A stretch of DNA of 64,000 bases from assembly GCA_913043145.1 (NCBI GenBank), contig CAJWLP010000001.1, positions 62,001-126,000 on the forward strand, given 5' to 3'. Of the stretch, positions 17,319 through 24,937 are shown one piece after another. Below the pieces are notes generated by a model. The model saw nothing but the letters and a program-made list of their open reading frames with translations. It searched no databases and was not told where the DNA came from. Every line of letters begins with the position of its first letter. The first letter of the stretch is position 1. This stretch comes from an uncultured Bacteroidota bacterium. Lineage in GTDB: Bacteria; Bacteroidota; Bacteroidia; NS11-12g; UBA9320. A program made the position numbers and the translations under genes.

Positions 17319-19727
17319 TTAGTCAAAGTATCCATATTTTGGATACAAGAATTCGGTGCCAGTTATTTTTCCAAGTCCCTCACTATAGTGCCTCATGGCT
17401 TCTACCAATCCTGGAATGAGTATATGGTTGAACTTATCATCAATCGGGAAAAGTGCTTTCCAACCGTTGTAGGTACCAAGACTCAGATCAAACTTCTCGA
17501 GTTGTTCATAAAGCCCTGTGATACGTCCGCAATAGGCCAATAGTCCGCTAGTATTGAAGTGAATATTTTCATGAGTATTGCGTCTGTTTTTTAGTTTGAG
17601 TTGCTGTATTTGCTTTCTGAATTGATCTGCATCTTTTATGACGGATATTTGGTCGTCCAAACCCTGATCAAACCTTTTTGCAGTATTCAGAATGGCTTCA
17701 GGTCTTAGATCCACAAAACCATTGTTACAAACCAACCAATTAATCATGGAGTCCCTTTCAAGCTTGTGCTCTTTGCAAAGTTGGTCTATGGTTTCAATGA
17801 GGGTGTAATTGGTGTCCAATACCAAATCAAGTGGAGCAAAATAGGGGCCAGCTAATATTTGGTCTTTGCCAGCATTGTTTCGAAAAATAATAGGATTTCC
17901 AAGTGAAGTAATCGCTCGAACAGTTTGTGATACAGCAGCGTATAACCCATTGAAAAACACCTTTACAAATCCGGTAAGTTCGCCAGTGTAACCTGTGAAT
18001 TCCGCCATTTCTCCAACAGATTTAATGGAGAGAAGCGAGCTAAATGTTGCAGCCAATGCTTGGGTGTCTTTCCCATAGGATACAACGTCCTCCAAGAGTA
18101 GTTGGGGCGTATTAGTATCTACAAAATCTTTGACTTCTTGCTCTTTGTATTTTGAAGTAATCACAGATGCAATATTCTGAGAGCTCAAATTTTTCAATTT
18201 GTGCATCAAAATAAATAATCCATGCATGTGAAGCTCCGCTTGATGCTTACTACTTCCCAGTTCCTGAAAAGCCTTTACAGTAAATGCACTAGTTTGGTAT
18301 TTTCTAAATTCTTTACGATTGTTTAACAGGGCAAAAATTAAACTGGAATTATCCGTTTGGGTATAATAGCAAATGCCGTGTTGGTCGAACCATGGTTTTT
18401 GCTTGTCATCACCCAGAAGGGCATTACTCACCAATACGTGAGCTAATTCCTCTTGGGATGCAATCTTCATATTCAGATAGAGGGCATAAGCATTATCCAA
18501 AGAGAACAGTCCATTTTCTCCACTTCTTAAGGCATAATTTACATTGAGACTGGGTATATTGTCTTTGTTGTTACCAAAATTAAGGTTGGTCTTGGCTACG
18601 GGATTACCTTTTGTATCGGCTACAGGGTGGCTAACAGGTAGCGACTGAAATGGAAAAATTTTGTTTAAGAGTCGTTCCCCTTTTTTGTCATAAGTTACTT
18701 TTAAATCAAAGGGAAGTTTGTTTTTTTCTGCTGCGGTGCGATATTTTCGAGAAACACCACTACTCAGAGGTAGTGTGCTACTTGTATAGATATAGTCGAT
18801 ACCAATAGCACTTGCTGTTACAAGACTCTTTAGGTTAAAATTTGAATAATGAATGGTTAATTCATTGGCATAGAACTGCTTTTCTTTGAGAAGATCTCCG
18901 AGTGATGAGTGAGCATATCCCAGCTTAATCACGGGTTCACCATTGATAATCTGATACATGCCTCCCACAGATGTAGTGTGGGCCATGAGTACTTCTTCAG
19001 CATGGTGTTTTTTAATATCTCCAAAATCTTCGGCTAGTCCTTTTAAAATTTCTTTTTTGATGGATCTTTCAATGTGCTTGTCGGTGTCTCCTTGAGCTAT
19101 TCCATGCTTGATAAGTAATTTATCAATGGATTCAAAATGGTAGGTGGCTACACTAGGGACTGGAATTCCACTGAAAATTGCTCTAAAACAGTCATTTGAT
19201 CCGAGACCTAATTCTTGTTTTGTTTTTTTAACAAATGCCTCGAATGGTGACGTTGTTTTACTCGCTTCTGAAATCAGATAATTCACCTTTTCCTCCTTGC
19301 TTTCAAATTGATTCAAGGCCTTATCTAAATCAACGTGAAATTTGGGCACAGCCATTAATGTTTTGAAATGAAGCTCGATGAATTGGTCATATAATAGTGT
19401 GGACTCATCGCCATTTTTTTCAATCTCTTCAAATTTTTGCTTTCCGAATATTTGAAATAGTTTACTGCAAAATTGATCAATTTGACTTCTATTTATCCCA
19501 GTAATGACTAATTTCGGAGTTGTATTTGGAAGGGAATTTTGAGCGTCTTTCATATAATCGAAAGACGATATAATTTCAATCACTGCTTGTCCGCCTACTG
19601 CACCAGTTCCTCCAAAAAATATCATTTTGAAATTAAAAGGTGCAATAGAATTAGACCGAGCTAATTCTTTCAGTTTCAGAAAAAACGATTGATGTTTATA
19701 GCTTGTAAAATTGTCTTTACTTAACAT
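17319..19727 (-). CDS. Uncharacterised 802-residue protein with N-terminal Rossmann-type loop
   Basis: I do not recognise the family. After a ~30-residue lead, KMIFFGGTGAVGGQAVIEII fits a beta strand and glycine loop of an NAD(P)-binding Rossmann fold. VATYHFESID, AEEVLMAHTTSVGGMYQI, GIDYIYTSSTLPLSSGVSRKYR and the C-terminal LGTYNGWKALFPIDDKFNH look like conserved enzyme segments. No signal peptide or membrane helix is evident, so it is probably cytosolic. I start it at the second ATG (19727): the longer reading (ATG at 19790) would contain a perfect TAnnTTTG box at 19751-19758. It lies tail to tail with ftsZ and downstream of another unknown minus-strand gene. Confidence 0.8.
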   Translation of the reverse strand: MLSKDNFTSYKHQSFFLKLKELARSNSIAPFNFKMIFFGGTGAVGGQAVIEIISSFDYMKDAQNSLPNTTPKLVITGINRSQIDQFCSKLFQIFGKQKFEEIEKNGDESTLLYDQFIELHFKTLMAVPKFHVDLDKALNQFESKEEKVNYLISEASKTTSPFEAFVKKTKQELGLGSNDCFRAIFSGIPVPSVATYHFESIDKLLIKHGIAQGDTDKHIERSIKKEILKGLAEDFGDIKKHHAEEVLMAHTTSVGGMYQIINGEPVIKLGYAHSSLGDLLKEKQFYANELTIHYSNFNLKSLVTASAIGIDYIYTSSTLPLSSGVSRKYRTAAEKNKLPFDLKVTYDKKGERLLNKIFPFQSLPVSHPVADTKGNPVAKTNLNFGNNKDNIPSLNVNYALRSGENGLFSLDNAYALYLNMKIASQEELAHVLVSNALLGDDKQKPWFDQHGICYYTQTDNSSLIFALLNNRKEFRKYQTSAFTVKAFQELGSSKHQAELHMHGLFILMHKLKNLSSQNIASVITSKYKEQEVKDFVDTNTPQLLLEDVVSYGKDTQALAATFSSLLSIKSVGEMAEFTGYTGELTGFVKVFFNGLYAAVSQTVRAITSLGNPIIFRNNAGKDQILAGPYFAPLDLVLDTNYTLIETIDQLCKEHKLERDSMINWLVCNNGFVDLRPEAILNTAKRFDQGLDDQISVIKDADQFRKQIQQLKLKNRRNTHENIHFNTSGLLAYCGRITGLYEQLEKFDLSLGTYNGWKALFPIDDKFNHILIPGLVEAMRHYSEGLGKITGTEFLYPKYGYFD

Positions 19728-19750
19728 GAATTTACATAAATAAAAGTAAG

Positions 19751-19758
19751 CAAAGATA
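19751..19758 (-). promoter_or_regulatory. -7 box of the 802-residue protein gene
   Basis: On the minus strand the bases read TATCTTTG, a perfect TAnnTTTG match, 23 bases before the ATG at 19727. It decides the start codon choice for this gene. Confidence 0.6.
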
Positions 19759-19781
19759 ACAAAACGCTTGTCTTTGTTATC
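19755..19781. promoter_or_regulatory. Operator-like inverted repeat over the promoter
   Basis: GATAACAAA (19755-19763) and TTTGTTATC (19773-19781) form a perfect nine-base inverted repeat with a nine-base spacer. It overlaps the -7 box of the minus-strand gene. Centre-to-centre spacing of 18 bases would put both half-sites on nearly the same DNA face, as for dimeric repressors. No regulator gene lies next to it. Confidence 0.4.
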
Positions 19782-19849
19782 GCATTGCAAGTCATAAGAA
19801 ATCTAAATAGATAATTGCTATTATTCAGTGTAGCTTAGCATGATTGGAA

Positions 19850-20371
19850 CTACGATACTGAACTAAATAGAGTGATATTTTTGGATACGAATTCTTTTAG
19901 AGGGGAGTACATGGCCATTTTTTCCTCTTTTGTTTTCAAGTCTAATATACTTGGGGATAATAAAAGATTTGGGTGCTTAATTTTTAATATTTTAGCTTCC
20001 ATATCATGAGGTAACCCCAAACACCAAACGCATTTATAATCTTTCAACTTTTCAAGACTTAAATCTGTGGTTAAATATTTTTTTGCTGGGCTGATGCCTA
20101 ATGCTTCTATGATTTTTTGAAAACTACTTCCATTACTCATAAAGTTCTCTTTAAGTTCTAAAGTTGTTAGTATAACACATGATTGATTGGGAGTACTTAA
20201 TGTTTTTAGGGGTTCACTGACTTCACTTTTCGAGCTTTTATCATTGTATGATTCAGCCTCATCTAATTTTTTTTCTACACCAGATTTTTGCTCTTTTTTA
20301 GAAGAATCTTGAGGTAAAATGACTACTGATTTGAAGAGTAGTCCAATATCTTCTTGGTCAAATGATTCCAT
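19850..20371 (-). CDS. Small protein, possibly DNA polymerase III psi-like
   Basis: The 173 residues have two parts. Residues ~1-65 are polar, charged and probably disordered (KKEQKSGVEKKLDEAESYND). Residues ~66-173 look like a compact alpha/beta domain: CVILTTLEL, FQKIIEALGISPAKKYLT, LKDYKCVWCLGLP, and LLLSPSILDLKTKEEKMAMYSPLKEF. The order and spacing of these elements resemble E. coli HolD (VSDVLRALTVSP ... SPALTDLRANPTARAALWQQI). The similarity is at pattern level only. It has no signal peptide. It lies upstream of the 802-residue gene on the same strand, and divergent from ilvE. Confidence 0.7.
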   Translation of the reverse strand: MESFDQEDIGLLFKSVVILPQDSSKKEQKSGVEKKLDEAESYNDKSSKSEVSEPLKTLSTPNQSCVILTTLELKENFMSNGSSFQKIIEALGISPAKKYLTTDLSLEKLKDYKCVWCLGLPHDMEAKILKIKHPNLLLSPSILDLKTKEEKMAMYSPLKEFVSKNITLFSSVS

Positions 20372-20501
20372 TTTAAAGACAAATCAACAATTTTTTTTGG
20401 ATAGATTTATTTTTTTGTGAAAAACATCTGAAAATAAGCCATTTAGGTGTGCTATTTTTAACTATTTGGTTAGAAGTAACCGAAGATAGAAGAATAGGTT
20501 A

Positions 20502-20509
20502 TAACTTTG
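20502..20509 (+). promoter_or_regulatory. -7 box of ilvE, implying a near-leaderless mRNA
   Basis: TAACTTTG matches TAnnTTTG and ends only five bases before the ATG at 20515. The expected transcription start falls on or beside the start codon. Confidence 0.6.
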
Positions 20510-20514
20510 CACCA

Positions 20515-21555
20515 ATGAAAATCAGTCACGTTTCTAATACCAACCTTAAAGATGTAGATTTTAACCAACTTGATTTTGGGAAAACATTTTCAGATTATAT
20601 GATGGTTATGGATCATGATATTAACTCTTGGGGTGAATATTCTATTGAGCCATTAAAAGCGTTAAGTTTTCATCCAGCCATGTCTGTTTTTCACTATGGT
20701 CAAGCAGTTTTTGAGGGATTAAAAGCGTATAAATTAGATAGTGGTAAGGTAAATATCTTTAGGTTACATGACAATCTAAATCGATTCAATAAATCTGCTG
20801 AGCGTCTTTTGATGCCTCAAATTGATATTCCACAAGCACTGGATGCTATAAAGAAGTTTGTGGAGCTCCAGCGTGAATGGGTTCCTAACCGAAGTCAGGG
20901 TTCTTTGTATGTTCGACCTTTTATGATTTCTACAGATAATACATTAAGGGCGGTGCCAAGTAAGAGCTACAAGTTTATAGTCATTGCATGTCCAGTAGGT
21001 TTTTACTATTCAGTGCCTCTTCGCGTAATGATCAATAAACAATTCCGAAGAGCTGCTACAGGTGGTATAGGTTATGCGAAGGCTGCAGGTAATTATGCAG
21101 CCTCATTTTATCCATCTAATCAAGCAAAGGAGTTAGGATTTGATCAGGTTTTATGGACAGATATTACCGATGATTTTAAACTTGAAGAACTAGGAAGTGC
21201 CAATTTCTTTTATGTAAAGAAGGGTGCTTTATATACCCCAAAAATGAGGGATAGCATACTCAATGGAATTACTCGAAATACCGTGATTGCTTTAGCTCGT
21301 GAATCGGGTATGGAAGTATATGAGGAGGCCATCTCTGCAGATCGAATAAAATCTGAATTAGGTGCTGGTGAAGTAGATTGTCTTTTTGCTACAGGAACAG
21401 CTGCAGCTGTTACTTACATTAACGAACTTATGATTGATGATCAATTATTTAAGGTGAACTCTGACACGTATACTCCTATTGTTCAAATCAAACAAGACCT
21501 GGACGATTGTAAATTTGGTTTGAAAAATCACGATGAGTGGAACGTTTGGGTTTGA
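20515..21555 (+). CDS. ilvE: Branched-chain amino acid aminotransferase
   Basis: PLP-dependent transaminase of leucine, isoleucine and valine metabolism, cytosolic. Fold type IV motifs: HYGQAVFEGLKAY, GSLYVRPFM, the GIGYAKAAGNYAAS segment with the probable PLP lysine, LWTDI, LNGITRNTVIALARE, and FATGTAAAVTYI. I use the ATG at 20515 (347 residues) rather than the longest frame, because the -7 box lies just upstream and N-terminal similarity begins here. The gene is monocistronic: divergent from the psi-like gene and convergent with the porin gene. Confidence 0.93.
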   Translation: MKISHVSNTNLKDVDFNQLDFGKTFSDYMMVMDHDINSWGEYSIEPLKALSFHPAMSVFHYGQAVFEGLKAYKLDSGKVNIFRLHDNLNRFNKSAERLLMPQIDIPQALDAIKKFVELQREWVPNRSQGSLYVRPFMISTDNTLRAVPSKSYKFIVIACPVGFYYSVPLRVMINKQFRRAATGGIGYAKAAGNYAASFYPSNQAKELGFDQVLWTDITDDFKLEELGSANFFYVKKGALYTPKMRDSILNGITRNTVIALARESGMEVYEEAISADRIKSELGAGEVDCLFATGTAAAVTYINELMIDDQLFKVNSDTYTPIVQIKQDLDDCKFGLKNHDEWNVWV

Positions 21556-21581
21556 TGAATTAATTTCATCCAATCAAAATA

Positions 21582-23462
21582 TTAATTATATAAATCCCAA
21601 CGAATATTTAATCTCAAACTTCTTGGCATCATTGGATAACCAGGAGAACTATAATAATTTTCTCCCATCAACCCTTGTTGGGAATGAAAAAATTCAATTC
21701 CGAAGCAAAAGCTTTTTACCCGAGCGTTAGTATATACTTGTATTGGTGGTGTAGATTCAAAGGATTGAGCGGTATTATGCCATGCCCTGGTGTATGGATT
21801 GTATTTTGGGCTGTTAAATGTGCTGAACCAAAAAGATCGGACACCCAATTGAACCTTGAGTTTCTTCTGGAATAATTTGAATTGAGTGAAGATATTACCC
21901 GAAATAGCAGTTTTTGGTCTTGGTAGTATCGCTTGATTAGAGGTTTGTTGGAATGTTAAATTAAAGTCAGATCCAAAATTATCGTGCAAGAATTGGTGGC
22001 TGACTATAGCTCTTAACCAACTTAAATTATTATCATATTGAGCTATTTTATCTTCATCGTGGTAGTAAATAAGGCCATTGGTGTTTTCTGCAGTGATGTC
22101 AAATTTCAAAGAATGGTTTATGAGATTAGTTGATACAGATCCATGGAGCTGATTGATACTAATTTTTGAAAAGTCATTCTGCCATTGAACGGCATTGCTC
22201 CTGAATTTATTTTGCATGAAAGTAGGCTCAACTTTTTGTATTGAAAAACCACCAATAACGTTGAAATTGTTAAAACTAGTTGATAGAATTCCGTCAATTG
22301 AATAGTCTCCAGCATTGTATCCTAAAACACCAATTTTAGCTTGTGGTCTGAAATTGATTTTATTCAGTTTAATTACTGCATTTGTGTTGAAATATAAATT
22401 CTGAAATGATTCTTTAATGGTGTTTTGATAGATTGAACTCAAGTCATGAATGATGCTCGACGATATGCTATAATTTCCAATCGTTTTCATGTAACCGAAT
22501 TCGTTTTCTATGGAACGATGATAGCTTGAATCTTTAAATGGCAATATAGAGAAACCATAATTCAAACTATCGGGGCTTTTATCCTCAAACTCGACTCGCT
22601 CATTTTTTAAAGCACTAGATATAAAAAATTGTTGATCAAATTGGCTTAGACTAGCATCTAGTGTGGAGTCATTTGAAAGGCCACCGGGTCTAAAATATTG
22701 GGTTAGTTTAAATTGATTTTGAGCCAATGTACCCAGTCCATCAGTAAAGTTTACTGAGCTGTTGTTCAACTTGTTTCGACCTGATTGAGAATTAAACGAA
22801 GAGTCTGAAGAAATTCCACCAAATTCTACATTTTTTGACCTATTCCAAATGTAGGATGCCACCATTTCATATTTTCGTTCTGGTGAATAGTAGCTGGTAT
22901 AAAATTTGGTATTAAACAAATTTCCCATTCTGACTCTCGAAAAATTTTCAAGATTTGAGAAATAAAAATTTTGATTTTTGATTCTACGGTAATCAACACC
23001 AAATGATAATCTCTTAGAAATTTGTTGGGCATGAGTTGCAACGATGGACAGCATCTCATTAGCTCCTTGGGAATAGTTGAGTCGGGTGAATGGTTTATCT
23101 GTTTGATATATGTGTATTTTGTCATCATAGAAGTACGGACTCATTTGATCTGCCCCTAATCGAAGTTTTAATTGTTGTCGGTTGGATTGAGATAGGGACA
23201 AAACTGGTGTTGCTTCCAATCCTAAATCAATGAAAGGAAAAGCTTTTTTATATGTTGGGTAGTAGTCGTAAAATAAGTTTAAGCTCGTGTCTAAATTTGT
23301 TTCATAATCTTCTAGAAATTCCATGTATTCCATATGCTGAACTTGGACATCAGTCGGGTTATAATTATGAGCAGATGATGTGTCTAGAAGTTGAGCGTAT
23401 GCTATGGATTGAGCTGATAATATTAACGAACTCAGAAGGAAAAACTTAAACTTGTGAGCCAT
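21582..23462 (-). CDS. Putative outer membrane porin (Porin_10-like)
   Basis: Predicted outer membrane beta barrel. A signal peptide ends near residue 23 (LSAQSIAYAQ). The rest is full of alternating amphipathic strands rich in aromatic residues. The segment YFYDDKIHIYQTDKPFTRLNYSQGA followed by ISKRLSFGVDYRRIKNQNFYF resembles the Bacteroidota 'putative porin' family. It probably forms a transport channel; the substrate is unknown. It begins in the stop codon of the lipoprotein gene (TAATG), so the two are probably co-expressed and may act together. Confidence 0.75.
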   Translation of the reverse strand: MAHKFKFFLLSSLILSAQSIAYAQLLDTSSAHNYNPTDVQVQHMEYMEFLEDYETNLDTSLNLFYDYYPTYKKAFPFIDLGLEATPVLSLSQSNRQQLKLRLGADQMSPYFYDDKIHIYQTDKPFTRLNYSQGANEMLSIVATHAQQISKRLSFGVDYRRIKNQNFYFSNLENFSRVRMGNLFNTKFYTSYYSPERKYEMVASYIWNRSKNVEFGGISSDSSFNSQSGRNKLNNSSVNFTDGLGTLAQNQFKLTQYFRPGGLSNDSTLDASLSQFDQQFFISSALKNERVEFEDKSPDSLNYGFSILPFKDSSYHRSIENEFGYMKTIGNYSISSSIIHDLSSIYQNTIKESFQNLYFNTNAVIKLNKINFRPQAKIGVLGYNAGDYSIDGILSTSFNNFNVIGGFSIQKVEPTFMQNKFRSNAVQWQNDFSKISINQLHGSVSTNLINHSLKFDITAENTNGLIYYHDEDKIAQYDNNLSWLRAIVSHQFLHDNFGSDFNLTFQQTSNQAILPRPKTAISGNIFTQFKLFQKKLKVQLGVRSFWFSTFNSPKYNPYTRAWHNTAQSFESTPPIQVYTNARVKSFCFGIEFFHSQQGLMGENYYSSPGYPMMPRSLRLNIRWDLYN

Positions 23463-23866
23463 TATTTAGTTGTAAAAAAATAGACTTCATTATTAGAGTT
23501 TCCGACTACATCAACAGCTTTTACGTAGGCCTCGTAACGCGTACTATCATTTGTTGGAAGAGGATAACTCAGGTTGAAGATATAGATGCTATCATTAACG
23601 GCCGTTTTGTAAGTGAATAATTCTGAAGAAAAATCAGCGGGTTGAATTTCAAAGAAAAAGCTATCAATTTCGTAATCGTCTTTACAAATTATCTCAAAAT
23701 TAATGCTGTCTTTACCTATAATGGTTGTGTCTATGCTTGGATAGATAATCTCGAAACTGGGGCCGTTGCTGTCCACGTAGCTATCGTATTCAGGGATATT
23801 AATTTCATCCTTACAAGCTGTTAAGATTATTGTTGTAATCAAACCAATTACAAATAATTTATTCAT
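23462..23866 (-). CDS. Small lipoprotein with Ig-like fold
   Basis: A 134-residue protein with a lipoprotein signal peptide: VIGLITTIILTACKDE places the lipid-modified Cys near 18. The mature part has strand-rich, Ig/cadherin-like repeats of the type GPSFEIIYPSIDTTI ... SINFEIICKDDYEIDSFFFEI, similar in style to DUF4625-type Bacteroidota lipoproteins. The function is unknown. Tight coupling to the porin gene suggests an outer membrane accessory role. Its promoter region is divergent with the DAO gene and contains the palindrome CTTTGCAAAG (23900-23909). Confidence 0.7.
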   Translation of the reverse strand: MNKLFVIGLITTIILTACKDEINIPEYDSYVDSNGPSFEIIYPSIDTTIIGKDSINFEIICKDDYEIDSFFFEIQPADFSSELFTYKTAVNDSIYIFNLSYPLPTNDSTRYEAYVKAVDVVGNSNNEVYFFTTK

Positions 23867-23895
23867 ACTGCAAATAACATAAATTATTGTCAGAG

Positions 23896-23903
23896 TATCT
23901 TTG
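23896..23903 (+). promoter_or_regulatory. -7 box of the oxidoreductase/LtaS-like operon
   Basis: TATCTTTG, a perfect TAnnTTTG match, ends 11 bases before the ATG at 23915. Confidence 0.6.
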
Positions 23904-23914
23904 CAAAGACATTC

Positions 23915-24937
23915 ATGAATGTAGATTATTTAATTGTTGGTGGAGGCATAACTGGAAGGCTGTTACAATCAGAACTCATGGTAAGAGGTTACAATGCAAT
24001 AGTCTATGATAAGTCAAATGCTAATCATAGCACGCGTGTAGCAGCAGGATTAGTAAATCCAGTAGTGGGTAAATTTTTTACAATTGGATGGCGATCTGAT
24101 CAGTATTTCCCGTCTTTGTCAAGCTATTACAGGAACTTAGAGAAGACACTTAAATCTAAATTTTTCTCAAGTAAACCTATGAAGCGAATCATTGCGAGTG
24201 CAGGTGAGCAAAATAGGTGGTTGAGTAAAGCACATTTAGATAAATATATTGACTTCTGTTCTTTTTCACATGAGGACATTAAAGGTCTAAATACGTCATT
24301 TGGTGTTTTAAACATTCATCTTGCAGGAGAGATAGACACTGAAGCTTTTTTATCAGCATGTAATAAAATGCTTCCCACACAATCAGAATCCTTTGATCAT
24401 ACTTTGTTAGATGTAGAAAAGAAGGAATACCAATCCTTTTCTTATAAAAATATTGTCTTTTGTGAAGGGTATGAATCCTACAAAAACCCTTATTTTAAAA
24501 ATTATATGGACGTTGTGCCTACAAAGGGAGAACTTTTGGAAATTCGAGCTCTGGGAATACCCAAAGACAGTATTTATCTTGGCCCAGTTTTCATTCAGTT
24601 TATTGGGAATGACTTATGGAGAGTAGGAGCCACATATGAACAAAACCAAATTTCTCTAGAACCTACATCCTTAATGAGAAAAGATCTAGAGTTGAAGTTG
24701 AATAAACTAATTGATGTGCCTTATGATGTGGTAAATCATTATTGTGGGATAAGACCAGCATCTATTGATAGAAAGCCCATCATGGGCAAGCATCCACACA
24801 TTGATTCCATGTACGTAGTTAATGGGATGGGAAGTAAAGCAATAAGTATGGCACCACTATTAATGCGAGAAATGTCAGATTATATGGAGCAAGGTATACC
24901 TTTGCCATCGGAAGTTGATTTAAAACGATTTTGTTAA
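23915..24937 (+). CDS. FAD-dependent oxidoreductase, DAO family
   Basis: Cytosolic flavoenzyme of 340 residues with an N-terminal Rossmann FAD loop (YLIVGGGITGRLLQSEL), a second FAD-contact segment (HSTRVAAGLVNPVVG) and the C-terminal CGIRPASIDRKPIMGKHP typical of D-amino-acid oxidase/glycine-oxidase-like proteins. The substrate cannot be told; this subgroup is widespread in Bacteroidota. It shares a transcript with the LtaS-like gene, which starts seven bases before this one ends. No obvious functional link between the two is visible. Confidence 0.8.
   Translation: MNVDYLIVGGGITGRLLQSELMVRGYNAIVYDKSNANHSTRVAAGLVNPVVGKFFTIGWRSDQYFPSLSSYYRNLEKTLKSKFFSSKPMKRIIASAGEQNRWLSKAHLDKYIDFCSFSHEDIKGLNTSFGVLNIHLAGEIDTEAFLSACNKMLPTQSESFDHTLLDVEKKEYQSFSYKNIVFCEGYESYKNPYFKNYMDVVPTKGELLEIRALGIPKDSIYLGPVFIQFIGNDLWRVGATYEQNQISLEPTSLMRKDLELKLNKLIDVPYDVVNHYCGIRPASIDRKPIMGKHPHIDSMYVVNGMGSKAISMAPLLMREMSDYMEQGIPLPSEVDLKRFC

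Noticed and set aside
17298-17543. Plus-strand 81-codon frame after ftsZ
   Set aside because: It runs antisense over the C-terminal part of the 802-residue protein gene and resembles no family.
18962-18981. CCCACA/TGTGGG hairpin inside the 802-residue protein gene
   Set aside because: It is within coding sequence, without a T tract, and explained by ordinary codons.
21533-21875. Plus-strand frames after ilvE
   Set aside because: They overlap the ilvE end and the porin C-terminus in antisense and have no start signals of their own.
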